A stretch of 64,000 nucleotides of DNA from Phytoamicus setariae (lineage in GTDB: Bacteria > Pseudomonadota > Alphaproteobacteria > Rhizobiales > Rhizobiaceae): positions 310,001 through 374,000 of the forward strand of contig NZ_JAEQNC010000006.1 of NCBI RefSeq assembly GCF_016722925.1. The letters run 5' to 3'. Both the position numbers and the translations under genes were made by a program. Under the pieces are notes generated by a model, which saw only the letters and a program-made list of their open reading frames with translations, searched no databases and was not told the origin of the DNA. How positions within the stretch are numbered: the stretch's first letter is position 1; each line of letters starts with the position of its first letter. Shown one piece after another: positions 37,991-46,650 of the stretch.

Positions 37991-39775
37991 TCACACCGCC
38001 AGCCCGGCTTTGCGCAGGCCTTCGGGGCGGCGCTCGAAATCTTCTGCATTCCGGAACGGCAGGATACGGCGGCGGCGCTCGACAGAAAATTCGGGATTGA
38101 ACTCGAACACCCGTTCCCAGGCCCGCCGGCATTCTTCCTTTCGTCCGAGATGACCGTAGCACGATGCCAACAGCGCATAGGCGAGATCCGAGCGCGGATT
38201 GCGGGCAAGCCGTTGCTGGATCACCTCGATCGTCCCCTCGTAATCTCCGAGCGAAAACAGGGCATCGGCGCGAAACTGCAGCAGCACCTCCGGATAGTGG
38301 GGATCGAGCCGCACCGCTACATTCAGCGTCTCGAGCGCGCCAGCCGGGTCGCCAGCAAATATCTGCACATGCGCCTTCGCCATCAGCAGTCCGACGGAGT
38401 TCGGTGCCAGCGCAAGCCCCCGCTCCACCACCGCCTGTGCCCGGTCCAGCTGCCGGCTCCACATGCAGGCCACGACCAGCCCGAAGTAGCCTTCCGGCTG
38501 ATCTTCGGCCATCGCCACAGCGCGTTGCGCCAGTTCCAAACCGATTTGCAGGGCGCGCTCGGGGTCCGTACCCCAGGCGTTGACGTAATCAAGCACGTGG
38601 GTGAACGCAATCAGCGCGTGGGCCGCCGCATAGTGCGGATCGATGGCGATTGCGGCTTCCACCAGACGGCGCGCTTCGATGTTGCCTGCATGGCTGTGTG
38701 CCATGGCCAGTACCCGACCGCGCAGGTAGAATTCATAGGCCTCCACATTGACGGCGTGCGCGCCCGTCAACCGATCCTGGTCGCCCGGCGCAAGCTTCAA
38801 CTTGAGCGCCGCCACGATCTCCTGCGTAAGCTCGTCCTGGACGGCGAAAATATCGGTGAGGTCACGATCGAACCGGCTGGCCCAGACATGGCCTCCGTCG
38901 TTGGCGTCGATCAACTGCGCGGTGACCCGGATCCTGTTGCCTGCCTTGCGGACGCTGCCTTCGAGGACGTAGCGCACGCCCAGCGCCTGGGCAACATCAG
39001 GTATGGAGACAACGGCATTCTTATAGACGAAGGAGGAATTGCGGGCGATCACATGCAACCCCGAAAACTTGGAGAGATCGGTGATGATGTCTTCGCTGAT
39101 GCCATCGGAGAAATACTCCTGCTCGGCATCGCCACTCATATTGTTGAACGCAAGCACCGCGATCGAAGGCTTGTCCGATGCTGCCAGTGCCACGGGTGGT
39201 CTTCCGGCAATGCGGGAAGATGCCGTCGCCGCCGGCTTCGTTGGCGTATCACCGCCAACCTCAAGCGCATAGACCCGGATCGGATCGGCTATATTCTTCA
39301 GCTGTGTTTCGCCCAAATCAGCGGCTGGGAGATCCAGTCTCGACTTGACCTGCCTGTAGGCATCCTCCGACAGGCAGATCGCCCCTGGCTTGGCTATGGT
39401 CTGCAAACGCGCGGCGATGTTGACACCGTCGCCCATGAGGTCGCCATCGCTTTCTTCCACCACGTCGCCGAGATGGATACCGATGCGGAATTCTATGCAT
39501 CGATCCGGCGCGACGCCGGCATTGCGCTCAAGCATGGCTTGCTGAACCTCGATCGCACAGCGAACGGCATCGACGACGCTGCGGAACTCGATGAGGCTGC
39601 CGTCGCCGGTGCGCTTGACGATGCGGCCGTTATGCACGGCAATGGTCGGATCGATCAGATCGCTGCGCAGGGTTCTGAGCCGGGCCAGGATACGGTCCTC
39701 GTCGGCTCCGGCCAAGCGGCTGTAGCCGACAACATCCGAAACCAGGATCGCCGCTATTTTCCGCGTCTCGCTCAT
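37991..39775 (-). CDS. Class III adenylate/guanylate cyclase with FlgO/TolB-like and TPR domains (soluble)
   Basis: A 594-residue protein. The cyclase domain (about 1-170) keeps the catalytic set: metal aspartate in LVSDVVGYSRL, lysine and second aspartate in VKRTGDG, and GVNIAARL with the transition-state Asn and Arg. A FlgO/TolB-like domain (about 205-320: SIAVLAFNNMSGDAEQEYF, LGVRYVLEGSVRKAGNRIRV) and TPR repeats follow. No membrane helix separates them, so the whole protein should be cytoplasmic. It starts 43 bp after the stop of the upstream cyclase gene, probably in one operon. Confidence 0.9.
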   Translation of the reverse strand: MSETRKIAAILVSDVVGYSRLAGADEDRILARLRTLRSDLIDPTIAVHNGRIVKRTGDGSLIEFRSVVDAVRCAIEVQQAMLERNAGVAPDRCIEFRIGIHLGDVVEESDGDLMGDGVNIAARLQTIAKPGAICLSEDAYRQVKSRLDLPAADLGETQLKNIADPIRVYALEVGGDTPTKPAATASSRIAGRPPVALAASDKPSIAVLAFNNMSGDAEQEYFSDGISEDIITDLSKFSGLHVIARNSSFVYKNAVVSIPDVAQALGVRYVLEGSVRKAGNRIRVTAQLIDANDGGHVWASRFDRDLTDIFAVQDELTQEIVAALKLKLAPGDQDRLTGAHAVNVEAYEFYLRGRVLAMAHSHAGNIEARRLVEAAIAIDPHYAAAHALIAFTHVLDYVNAWGTDPERALQIGLELAQRAVAMAEDQPEGYFGLVVACMWSRQLDRAQAVVERGLALAPNSVGLLMAKAHVQIFAGDPAGALETLNVAVRLDPHYPEVLLQFRADALFSLGDYEGTIEVIQQRLARNPRSDLAYALLASCYGHLGRKEECRRAWERVFEFNPEFSVERRRRILPFRNAEDFERRPEGLRKAGLAV

Positions 39776-39817
39776 AGCGCCAGTTCCCCTCCGTGGACGC
39801 TGACCTGGGCGGCCGGT

Positions 39818-41227
39818 TCACGGTATCGCAAATACCGCGATTTCGTTGGTAATTCCGCGAAGAGCCACATTGCGCGACGTGGGACTGAGACCGCGATCCG
39901 TCAACAGGCTGGATGTGTGCGGATCCTTGAGCACAGAGCCGGTGGCGAAGATCTCCCGCGATGTCGCGAGATTTTGCACGCGCGAGGCTATATTGACCGT
40001 CTGGCCGAAATAGTCCTGGCGCTCGTTGAGGCTGACCGCAATGCAGGGGCCTTCGTGGATGCCGATTTTCAACAGCAGATCCTCGTTGCCGTGCTCAGTG
40101 TTGAGCCTACGCATTGCTTCCCGCATCCTGATGGCAGCGGCGACGGCCCGGTCAGACGTGGTAAACGTCGCCATCACGGCATCGCCAATGGTCTTGACCA
40201 CCGCGCCCGCCTCTTCGGCGACGATTTCGTTGAGCACACTGAAATGCGCCCTGACGAGGTCGAAGGCAGCAAGGTCGCCCACGCGTTCGTAGAGCGCCGT
40301 GGAGCCCCTGAGATCGGTGAACAGGAAAGTCAGGCTGGTGATCTTCAATCGCTGGTCGACATCGATCGTATCGGTCCGGTAGATATCGCGGAATGTCTGG
40401 TTACTGAGAAGGCGTTTGGCGGTCAGGAACGGTCGCCGGCGGTTCAACATGCTGTGTAGCGCATCGTTGACGAGGCAGACGGATGGCAGGGTCCGAACCT
40501 CCGCGTGGTTCTCCACCTGGATACGCACCGGCCCGGGCTGGACCGTCAACATGTCGCTGTGGGCCTGATTCCGGTCAAACACCATGGGGATGATCCGCCG
40601 TTCCTTGGTCGGCTCACCCTTCACGTCAAGGAATTGCACGGCGTGCGTCACCGGCTCGAAGACGATGGCGATCCCCTCGGGAAGCTGCAGCGAGATGACG
40701 GCCTTTTCCCCGGGCGGCAGTTCGAGCACCTCGATAATGAACTCGTCGATGATCGCCTCGTAGTCGTCCTCCGGCAGATCGACCCCCGAGCCCCAGTGCA
40801 TCTGGCGGAAATATTCCAGCGGCGGCAGCTGGTGCGGGTTATGGGCTTCTATACGTCGAACGCGCGGACTGACCGTGAACGTCACATCGACCATTTCGTC
40901 CAGTGTCGGCTCATAGCCGGCAGCGCAGAGCTCGCACGTATACTGCGTGCTATGCACCGTTTTCAGGGACGTGTTGGCGTCGAGCACGCCACCGCAGCCA
41001 GGACAGAGGATGTTCCAGGACAAATCGAACAGGCCCAGACGCGACGCATGCAGAAAACCGGCAATCGTCTGCTCTTCATCGAGGCCTTCGCTGGCAGCGA
41101 AGGCAAGCGCGTTGACACGGTTAAGCTTGCGGTCGGGTGCATCGCGCACCAATCGCTCCATAGCATCCGCGACGTCCGGCTGCGCCGATTGGCGCAGCAC
41201 GTCAAACAAAGCCTGAACCTCGGTCAT
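39818..41227 (-). CDS. Adenylate/guanylate cyclase with DUF5939 region and zinc ribbon
   Basis: A 469-residue protein. Near residues 75-110 it has CPGCG...CELC, four cysteines spaced as a zinc ribbon, within a DUF5939-like N-terminal region that continues to about residue 290. The C-terminal class III cyclase domain has LFTDLRGSTALYERVGD, VVKTIGDAVMATF and YFGQTVNIASRVQ, so metal, lysine, Asn and Arg positions are kept. An ATG ten codons into the frame (41227) gives MTEVQAL and is preferred. It is the first gene of a two-cyclase operon with the gene at 37991. Confidence 0.88.
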   Translation of the reverse strand: MTEVQALFDVLRQSAQPDVADAMERLVRDAPDRKLNRVNALAFAASEGLDEEQTIAGFLHASRLGLFDLSWNILCPGCGGVLDANTSLKTVHSTQYTCELCAAGYEPTLDEMVDVTFTVSPRVRRIEAHNPHQLPPLEYFRQMHWGSGVDLPEDDYEAIIDEFIIEVLELPPGEKAVISLQLPEGIAIVFEPVTHAVQFLDVKGEPTKERRIIPMVFDRNQAHSDMLTVQPGPVRIQVENHAEVRTLPSVCLVNDALHSMLNRRRPFLTAKRLLSNQTFRDIYRTDTIDVDQRLKITSLTFLFTDLRGSTALYERVGDLAAFDLVRAHFSVLNEIVAEEAGAVVKTIGDAVMATFTTSDRAVAAAIRMREAMRRLNTEHGNEDLLLKIGIHEGPCIAVSLNERQDYFGQTVNIASRVQNLATSREIFATGSVLKDPHTSSLLTDRGLSPTSRNVALRGITNEIAVFAIP

Positions 41228-41288
41228 GGTGCCATTGTACACCAAATCCGGAACCATGGCACAGGTTAATTAGGTGTTTGGAATGCAT

Positions 41289-41317
41289 GGTGCCTGCCGC
41301 ATCGGTAAACAGGCGCC
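41289..41317 (-). terminator. Hairpin after the GH114 gene
   Basis: Arms GGTGCCTG (41289-41296) and CAGGCGCC (41310-41317) pair with one G-U. It lies 27 nt after the GH114 stop and before the cyclase start; the tail is not U-rich, so it is a weak terminator candidate. Confidence 0.35.
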
Positions 41318-41343
41318 ACCGCGGCCTCGTACTGCATCCCTTC

Positions 41344-42846
41344 TCAAAACACCGTGAAGTCGCTCTCGGTCAACGTAAGGCCCGGCGCCAACGCGGCAAA
41401 CTGCACTCGGCTGCCGCTACCGGAGCCATCGGCATCGTAGTAAAGTGCGCCGGTTTCGCTGTTGTAGATGATGCGATCATCGTCATCGACCGCCTGCGTC
41501 GCAACCACAAACGCGGATGCAGGCAGCGGGCCATCATCGAGACCCGCAAAAATCTTGTAATCAAGCCGGATGCTGTCCTGCCCCACTTCAAAATCAACGA
41601 TCGTGTCAATGTTCGCTTTGCCGGGCTTGGTGTCGAACACGAACTGGTCGGCTCCTGCCCCTCCAGTCAACCGATCCTTGCCCAGCCCACCATTCAGCCG
41701 ATCGTTGCCGTCGCCACCCAGCAGCCGGTCATCGCCCGCCCCGCCGAAAAGCCGATCATTTCCGTCGCGCCCGTCGATCCTGTCATTGCCGCCCAGCCCA
41801 TCGACCGTTTCGGCAAGGTTCGAGCCGCGCAAATTGTCGACCCGTTCACTCGGCTTGATGTAAGCCGGCTCGCCGTCATGGGTGCCAATTAGCTTGTCGA
41901 GATCGCGGTGTGGCGCCGCAAACGGAATGAACCCGTCCTTCAGCACCATCTCGTTGAACGCTTCGACCCGCTTCTTGCCGCTGATATAGTCGACGACGAA
42001 AACCGGTATGCCGTTGTCGATGAAATCGCGCTGCAGGACCTTGATAGTCTGCTTGTCAGGCCTCAGTGCATTGTTCTCGTCCTTGCCGCCGCGATAGTAG
42101 AGATCTTCCACGGCAATGCCGCCGATCACGTCGAGATACTTTTCCATGCGCGCAGTATCGGAGCCGAGCGCATCGATGATCCACGCACCGTTCTGCGGGA
42201 TGACGAAGAAGTCTTCATTGGTTTCGCGCGCGTGCTTTGTCATGTCGACGATGAAGTCGACCATTCGTTGCGCCGCCTGCTTCTCGTTTTTGGGATCATC
42301 AGTCTGGCGCTGGCCCGGCTTCACCTCCGCGCCCCAGAAATAGTAGGCATCGACGATATCCAGATAGGCCGCGTCAAAACCGGCCTTGACGATGTGGTCG
42401 ATATCGCCGGTCTTGTCGTCGTTGAACATGATGTTCTGCCAGTCCTGATCCCAGTAGCGCACTTTCCGGGATTCCGGCCAGTCCGGGTTGACCGGCCCCA
42501 GCCAGTCGGGCGCCGCATCGGTCAGTCTTCCGGTGGCTCGGCCGTTGACCGTCCAATCCGACTGCCAGTAGTCGCGGAAATCGGAGGCCTCGCCAATGGA
42601 AATATAGGACACGACGACGGAGCGTCCGCCCATGCCGTCTTTCATGCGGGCGATTTCGTCGACTGTAAACCGGTTTGCGTCGCTGCCGTCGCGCGAGGCG
42701 TCGATCACGAGCAGGTCATGGGTCGCCGAGGCGAGAAGACCGGGATCGAGAGGTTTTCCGCCAGCGCCCTGAAGTTGGTAACCCCAGTTGTTAACGGATA
42801 CAGTGCCTGAGGAGGTCTTGAATTGCAGCATGTCATTGTCCAGCAT
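41344..42846 (-). CDS. GH114 endo-alpha-1,4-polygalactosaminidase-like enzyme with RTX repeats, secreted
   Basis: About 500 residues. The first ~330 match the GH114/TM1410 barrel: NNWGYQLQ, LLVIDASRDG, VVSYISIGEASDFRDYW and GFDAAYLDIVDAYYFWG, including the conserved aspartate-rich positions. The C-terminus has five or so glycine-aspartate nonapeptides (GGNDRIDGRDGNDRLFGG type) and ends in a hydrophobic DFTVF tail, the features of calcium-dependent type I secretion. There is no Sec signal. Such enzymes cleave galactosamine-rich exopolysaccharides of biofilms. The gene lies 84 bp after the SARP-type regulator, same strand. The start is uncertain: 42846, 42831 and a longer frame to 42930 are all open. 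Confidence 0.87.
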   Translation of the reverse strand: MLDNDMLQFKTSSGTVSVNNWGYQLQGAGGKPLDPGLLASATHDLLVIDASRDGSDANRFTVDEIARMKDGMGGRSVVVSYISIGEASDFRDYWQSDWTVNGRATGRLTDAAPDWLGPVNPDWPESRKVRYWDQDWQNIMFNDDKTGDIDHIVKAGFDAAYLDIVDAYYFWGAEVKPGQRQTDDPKNEKQAAQRMVDFIVDMTKHARETNEDFFVIPQNGAWIIDALGSDTARMEKYLDVIGGIAVEDLYYRGGKDENNALRPDKQTIKVLQRDFIDNGIPVFVVDYISGKKRVEAFNEMVLKDGFIPFAAPHRDLDKLIGTHDGEPAYIKPSERVDNLRGSNLAETVDGLGGNDRIDGRDGNDRLFGGAGDDRLLGGDGNDRLNGGLGKDRLTGGAGADQFVFDTKPGKANIDTIVDFEVGQDSIRLDYKIFAGLDDGPLPASAFVVATQAVDDDDRIIYNSETGALYYDADGSGSGSRVQFAALAPGLTLTESDFTVF

Positions 42847-42930
42847 GTCTTTCGAATGAGCACACTGTGGACAGCAAAGAAATTGCCGGCTGATTAAGAA
42901 AATCGCTAAAAACTGCCCGCAAGGCAGCAT

Positions 42931-44865
42931 CTATTTCGACCAGGGCAGCCCCGCGGCCTCGAGCATGGGCCAGAGTCGCTCGCGAAAATACGGCCCCCGC
43001 GCCAGCAGCAGTTGCTCTATGTACCGACCGTTGAGCAGGAGGTTGTTCTGCCTGACTTCGGCCACGCCCAACCGGGCCTCATCGGAATTCCCGATGGCTT
43101 CATGCGCGGCCGCCCGCAGCAGGCGCGCCCAGTTGTATTCCGGAAGAACGGTCAGGAAACGATCAAGAAATGCAATCGCGTCGTGGTAGTTGCCCGAAGC
43201 AATACAGGCGTCGCTTCGGAAAAGAAAAATCGGATGGTAATCGGGGCTGACCTGATCTGCCTGATCGAAGGCCGCATGCGCCTCCTCGATCCGATCCGCA
43301 TAAGTCAGTCCAATCCCCAGCCAGGTGTGGAACTCTCCATCATTGGGGTTCAGATCAACCGCCCTCGTCAGCCCGTCGAGACCCGCCCGGATATTGCCAA
43401 GATAGGTCTCGGCCAGACCGAAAGCACTCAACAGGTAAGGTTCCCGGTCATCGATCTGCAGTCCGGCCGTCACAATATCGCGCGCCTGCATGAAAGCGCG
43501 TATGGGGTTGCCGAGCCAGCCATTGAAGCTGGAATGGAAATTGATCCAGGCAAGGCTCTCGCGAACCAGTACATGATCTGGATCAATGGTGAGAATGCGG
43601 TTGCACAGCCGCCGGGCTCGGATCATCCCGGTCAATGTCGGCCGCTCAACGTGATGGAAAACCTTGAGGTAGAGATTTCCGTCGGTAACCTTTTCCGCGC
43701 CATCCACGCTGGAGCTTTCGCTGGCATGTTTCATCAGGATCTGAAAGAGGTTACCGCTGATCTTGCGTACCAGTCTGTCCTGCCCGGCCATGGAGGTTGC
43801 ATTCTCGCCCGAATACTTGCGGCTCCATATCTGCGTACCACTGTGGACCGAAACCAGTTGTGCCAGGGTCCATCCAGTTTCGCCTAGCCCTTGGAAAGCG
43901 ATTTCGAGAATGTAATCAGCGCTGACGAGCGCTCCGATCTCTTCCACCGTATGTTCGCGTGCCTTGAACGCAAGCATGGTCGCGGCGGCAACGACTGAAA
44001 TCGGAGAGAACCGGCCCACTTCCCCGATCAGTTTTCGTGTGAGGGATTCAGCCACGTGGCTGTCGTCGCCACGGTCGGATAGGCTGACGATTGGCAGGAT
44101 GGCCAGTCTGGGTTTGCCGCTGGCAAGATAGTTCCGTTGTGTCGGATCCCGCGGGTTGCGGATGCCAGCGATCAACTGCCGGGTCTCCGCATCGGGTATA
44201 ACGTCAAGATCGGCCTTGAATTGCGCGCCGAGGGTTTCGTAATATCGGATGGCTCGTGCCCGTTCGCCGCGCGACAGATAATTGCGCAGCACTATCCTGT
44301 GGGACGGTTCATGATAGGGGTCATGCCGCAGCAGGCAACGAGCCGCCGCCACGGCCTGTTCCTTGTCGCCGGATTTCTCCAGGCTATTGGCAATCCGCAT
44401 AAGACAATCGAACAGCAGATCATGATGTCGGTCACGCTCGCTGCGCAGCCACACTTCAAGCGTTTCGTCCGAAAAATTCAGACCTTCGAGAAATTCCCCC
44501 TCATAGTAATCCAGCCTTTCCGGCAGCAGTCCGCTTGCGGCTGCAGCCACCAAAGCCTGAACATCGGTGACCAACTCACCGTCTTGCACCCAACCTGCTT
44601 CATTGTCGAACATGAAAGGTTCAGCGCCATGTCCCTCCATGGCGTGCCGGATCGTGAAAAACGCCTGCCGTAGACTGTTGCGTGCGTGATCCTCCGTGCG
44701 TTCGGCCCAAAGGGTGCCGGCCAGTTTCGACCGCGATATCGGCCGTCCATTAGAAAGGGCCAGCATAGCGATAAGCGCCTGGTGCTTCCGCGAGCCGATA
44801 GCGATGCTCTCGCCGGTCGCGGCGAGCAGCTGGAAACGGCCGAATAGGCGCAGCACGAAACCCAT
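42931..44865 (-). CDS. SARP-type transcriptional regulator with BTAD, FlgO/TolB-like and TPR domains
   Basis: A 644-residue protein. Residues 1-95 form a winged-helix DNA-binding domain (LRLFGRFQLLAATGESIAIG, RKHQALIAMLAL, LWAERTEDHARNSLRQAFF). The bacterial transcriptional activation domain follows (YYEGEFLEGLNF to about 245), then a FlgO/TolB-like domain (about 255-390: LAILPIVSLSDRGDDSHVAE) diverged from the other copies, and TPRs (NPNDGEFHTWLGIGLTYADR). SARPs activate neighbouring genes in actinomycetes; here the next gene is the GH114 enzyme, which I infer to be a target. Confidence 0.87.
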   Translation of the reverse strand: MGFVLRLFGRFQLLAATGESIAIGSRKHQALIAMLALSNGRPISRSKLAGTLWAERTEDHARNSLRQAFFTIRHAMEGHGAEPFMFDNEAGWVQDGELVTDVQALVAAAASGLLPERLDYYEGEFLEGLNFSDETLEVWLRSERDRHHDLLFDCLMRIANSLEKSGDKEQAVAAARCLLRHDPYHEPSHRIVLRNYLSRGERARAIRYYETLGAQFKADLDVIPDAETRQLIAGIRNPRDPTQRNYLASGKPRLAILPIVSLSDRGDDSHVAESLTRKLIGEVGRFSPISVVAAATMLAFKAREHTVEEIGALVSADYILEIAFQGLGETGWTLAQLVSVHSGTQIWSRKYSGENATSMAGQDRLVRKISGNLFQILMKHASESSSVDGAEKVTDGNLYLKVFHHVERPTLTGMIRARRLCNRILTIDPDHVLVRESLAWINFHSSFNGWLGNPIRAFMQARDIVTAGLQIDDREPYLLSAFGLAETYLGNIRAGLDGLTRAVDLNPNDGEFHTWLGIGLTYADRIEEAHAAFDQADQVSPDYHPIFLFRSDACIASGNYHDAIAFLDRFLTVLPEYNWARLLRAAAHEAIGNSDEARLGVAEVRQNNLLLNGRYIEQLLLARGPYFRERLWPMLEAAGLPWSK

Positions 44866-44988
44866 CTTCTCACTTCCCCAGGAGGAAATTAACGAGCCTG
44901 TAACGTGGCTATAACGCCGGGGAAGCGAACGACTGACATAATCCCCCTCGACGAGGTTTCAGTTACAACTAGACTAGGATTTGCGAAA

Positions 44989-45705
44989 ATGTGCAAGCAT
45001 CTGTTCGCCCTGGCTACTGTTCTACTTATGGTGCAAACGGCACATTCCCAGACACGCAGTTGTGTTGACATAGCTCTTGTACTGGCGGTCGATGGATCCG
45101 GCAGCATCACTGAACAGGAGTATGCGTTTCAGAAGTTTGCGATAGCAGATGCTTTCCGGGATAAAGAAGTACTCTCCGCACTGAACAAAGCAGGGGTTGT
45201 GGCGCTGTCGACCGTATTCTGGGGCGATGGAGATTTTTCAACCCAGAAGCTCGACTGGTTTGTCGTGTCGCGACGTCGTGATGCGGAGCCGTTCGCCCGC
45301 GCAATGGAAAACAACCAACGTCTCGTGTTCGGCAACACCGATATCGGTAGCGGTATATGGAGCGCGCTTGACCTGTTATCAAACCCGCTGATTTGCGCAG
45401 CCAGATCGATCATCAACGTCTCCGGCGATGGGAAGGAAACGATTGCGCCCAAACGTCGGCAAGTTGCATCGTTGCCAGCGGCACGCCAGCGAGCGAAGGA
45501 GATGGGCGTCACAATTAATGCATTGGTTGTTTCCGACGACGTTGGCGATCTCGCCGGCTATTATCGCAAGGACGTGATTGTCGGAGCCGATTCTTTTGTC
45601 ATGGACATACCCAGCTTTGCCGACTACCGCGCTGCCATCAAGCGGAAGCTCATCAAGGAGCTTTCATCCAAAACAGTAGCCTCGCTCGTCCATCAGTCCA
45701 GGTAA
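44989..45705 (+). CDS. Exported DUF1194 protein with von Willebrand factor A domain
   Basis: A 238-residue precursor with a Sec signal peptide (MCKHLFALATVLLMVQTAHSQ) and a VWA-like fold. The MIDAS metal site is seen as LAVDGSGSITEQEY, with a later conserved VSGDGKET. DUF1194 proteins are conserved in rhizobia and periplasmic; their role is unknown, probably metal-dependent binding of a partner. The ATG at 44989 is chosen because it starts the signal peptide and has AGGA upstream; the frame is open earlier. It is divergent from the SARP gene, sharing a 123 bp upstream region. Confidence 0.88.
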   Translation: MCKHLFALATVLLMVQTAHSQTRSCVDIALVLAVDGSGSITEQEYAFQKFAIADAFRDKEVLSALNKAGVVALSTVFWGDGDFSTQKLDWFVVSRRRDAEPFARAMENNQRLVFGNTDIGSGIWSALDLLSNPLICAARSIINVSGDGKETIAPKRRQVASLPAARQRAKEMGVTINALVVSDDVGDLAGYYRKDVIVGADSFVMDIPSFADYRAAIKRKLIKELSSKTVASLVHQSR

Positions 45706-45733
45706 GCGTTGCTTCGAATTGAGAGGATCGACC

Positions 45734-46282
45734 TCAGCAGCGAGAGTCCAGCATCTCTCCCAGCCGTCTGACAGTGTTCCAGTTTCGCGTCGTGCCAATT
45801 CCGCCCATACGGCCCGGTGCCAGCACGCCAGGCAACTTCGACTCGCTCGGTTTGCCAGCAAATGCGATCCACAGATCGCCATCGACAAGGCAGACTTGCT
45901 CACCGTTTGCCTGGACGCGTCTACAGCGATCCAGAACCTGTTCTTCGGCACGTTGCCGCATGACGCGCACGACAACCCGATCGGGTGTGCTGGCACTCTC
46001 GTCAGGAAAAGGGTTTGCGGCGATCAATACACGCCACCTGTCTGCATTCCGGATGATGATATCCACATGCTTGCCATGGAACGCCGCAAAGGCGGCCTCT
46101 AAAGCTGCTTCAATGTCGCTTACCGGTTGATCGTCGGCTTCGAAAATCAGATTGCCGGTCGAGACCAGCGTTCTTGTATTGCCAAACCCGAGCTTCTCGG
46201 CGACGCGACGAAGATCGGCCATCGCGACACGACGCTTCCGATCGATTATGACAGAGTAAAGCAGCGCGACATAGGTGGCCAT
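45734..46282 (-). CDS. DUF1697 domain-containing protein
   Basis: A 182-residue protein of the DUF1697 family: TYVALLYSVI at the start (replacing the more usual YVALLRGINVG), RRVAEKLGFGNTRTLVSTGNLIF, VVRVMRQ, and GTTRNWNTVRRLGEML at the end are characteristic. The function is unknown. The ATG at 46282 overlaps the yidD stop by one base, so it is coupled to yidD and the iscU-like gene. Confidence 0.88.
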   Translation of the reverse strand: MATYVALLYSVIIDRKRRVAMADLRRVAEKLGFGNTRTLVSTGNLIFEADDQPVSDIEAALEAAFAAFHGKHVDIIIRNADRWRVLIAANPFPDESASTPDRVVVRVMRQRAEEQVLDRCRRVQANGEQVCLVDGDLWIAFAGKPSESKLPGVLAPGRMGGIGTTRNWNTVRRLGEMLDSRC

Positions 46283-46650
46283 CAATTGCCTACCGGCTTT
46301 TGGCGCCAGTACGTCCAGGGAAAATACCAGTGCATGCGGCTCTCCAACCGCTCAGGTACAGGATCGACGCCCCAAGTACCGCCGGGACCGCATCGCACCA
46401 CACGAAATAACGTCATCCAGCCGCCCGCCCACAGACCGTGACGCGCAATCGCCTCGTAACCGAATTCGGAGCAAGTCGGCATATGCCGACACGAACTGCC
46501 GACAAGGCTAGACAGGGTGAGTTGGTAAAGCCGGATGAAGCCCATGCCGAACAAACGCTGCGGTGTCTTCGGGAAAGGGCCGGACCAATTGCGGCCTTTC
46601 TGCTTTATGCCCCCGGACCCGGTATGCCCGCAATCAGGCTGGCTGCACAT
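46282..46650 (-). CDS. yidD: Membrane protein insertion efficiency factor YidD
   Basis: YidD is a small amphipathic protein that helps YidC insert inner-membrane proteins. The 122-residue form starting at 46650 (MCSQPDCGHTG) has the conserved core FIRLYQLTLSSLVGSSCRH, PTCSEFGYEAIARHGLW and RVVRCGPGG, with three cysteines. It overlaps the 3' end of the iscU-like gene by 17 bp. Two upstream in-frame starts exist but would add unconserved residues. Confidence 0.93.
   Translation of the reverse strand: MCSQPDCGHTGSGGIKQKGRNWSGPFPKTPQRLFGMGFIRLYQLTLSSLVGSSCRHMPTCSEFGYEAIARHGLWAGGWMTLFRVVRCGPGGTWGVDPVPERLESRMHWYFPWTYWRQKPVGN

Noticed and set aside
37955-40459. An 834-codon open frame on the plus strand opposite the two cyclase genes
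   Set aside because: Both minus-strand genes have clear catalytic motifs; the plus frame has no recognisable domain and is the usual high-GC shadow of real coding sequence.
41660-41820. Tandem repeats that could suggest a DNA repeat array
   Set aside because: They are the coding repeats of RTX nonapeptides in the GH114 protein, not a CRISPR or satellite.
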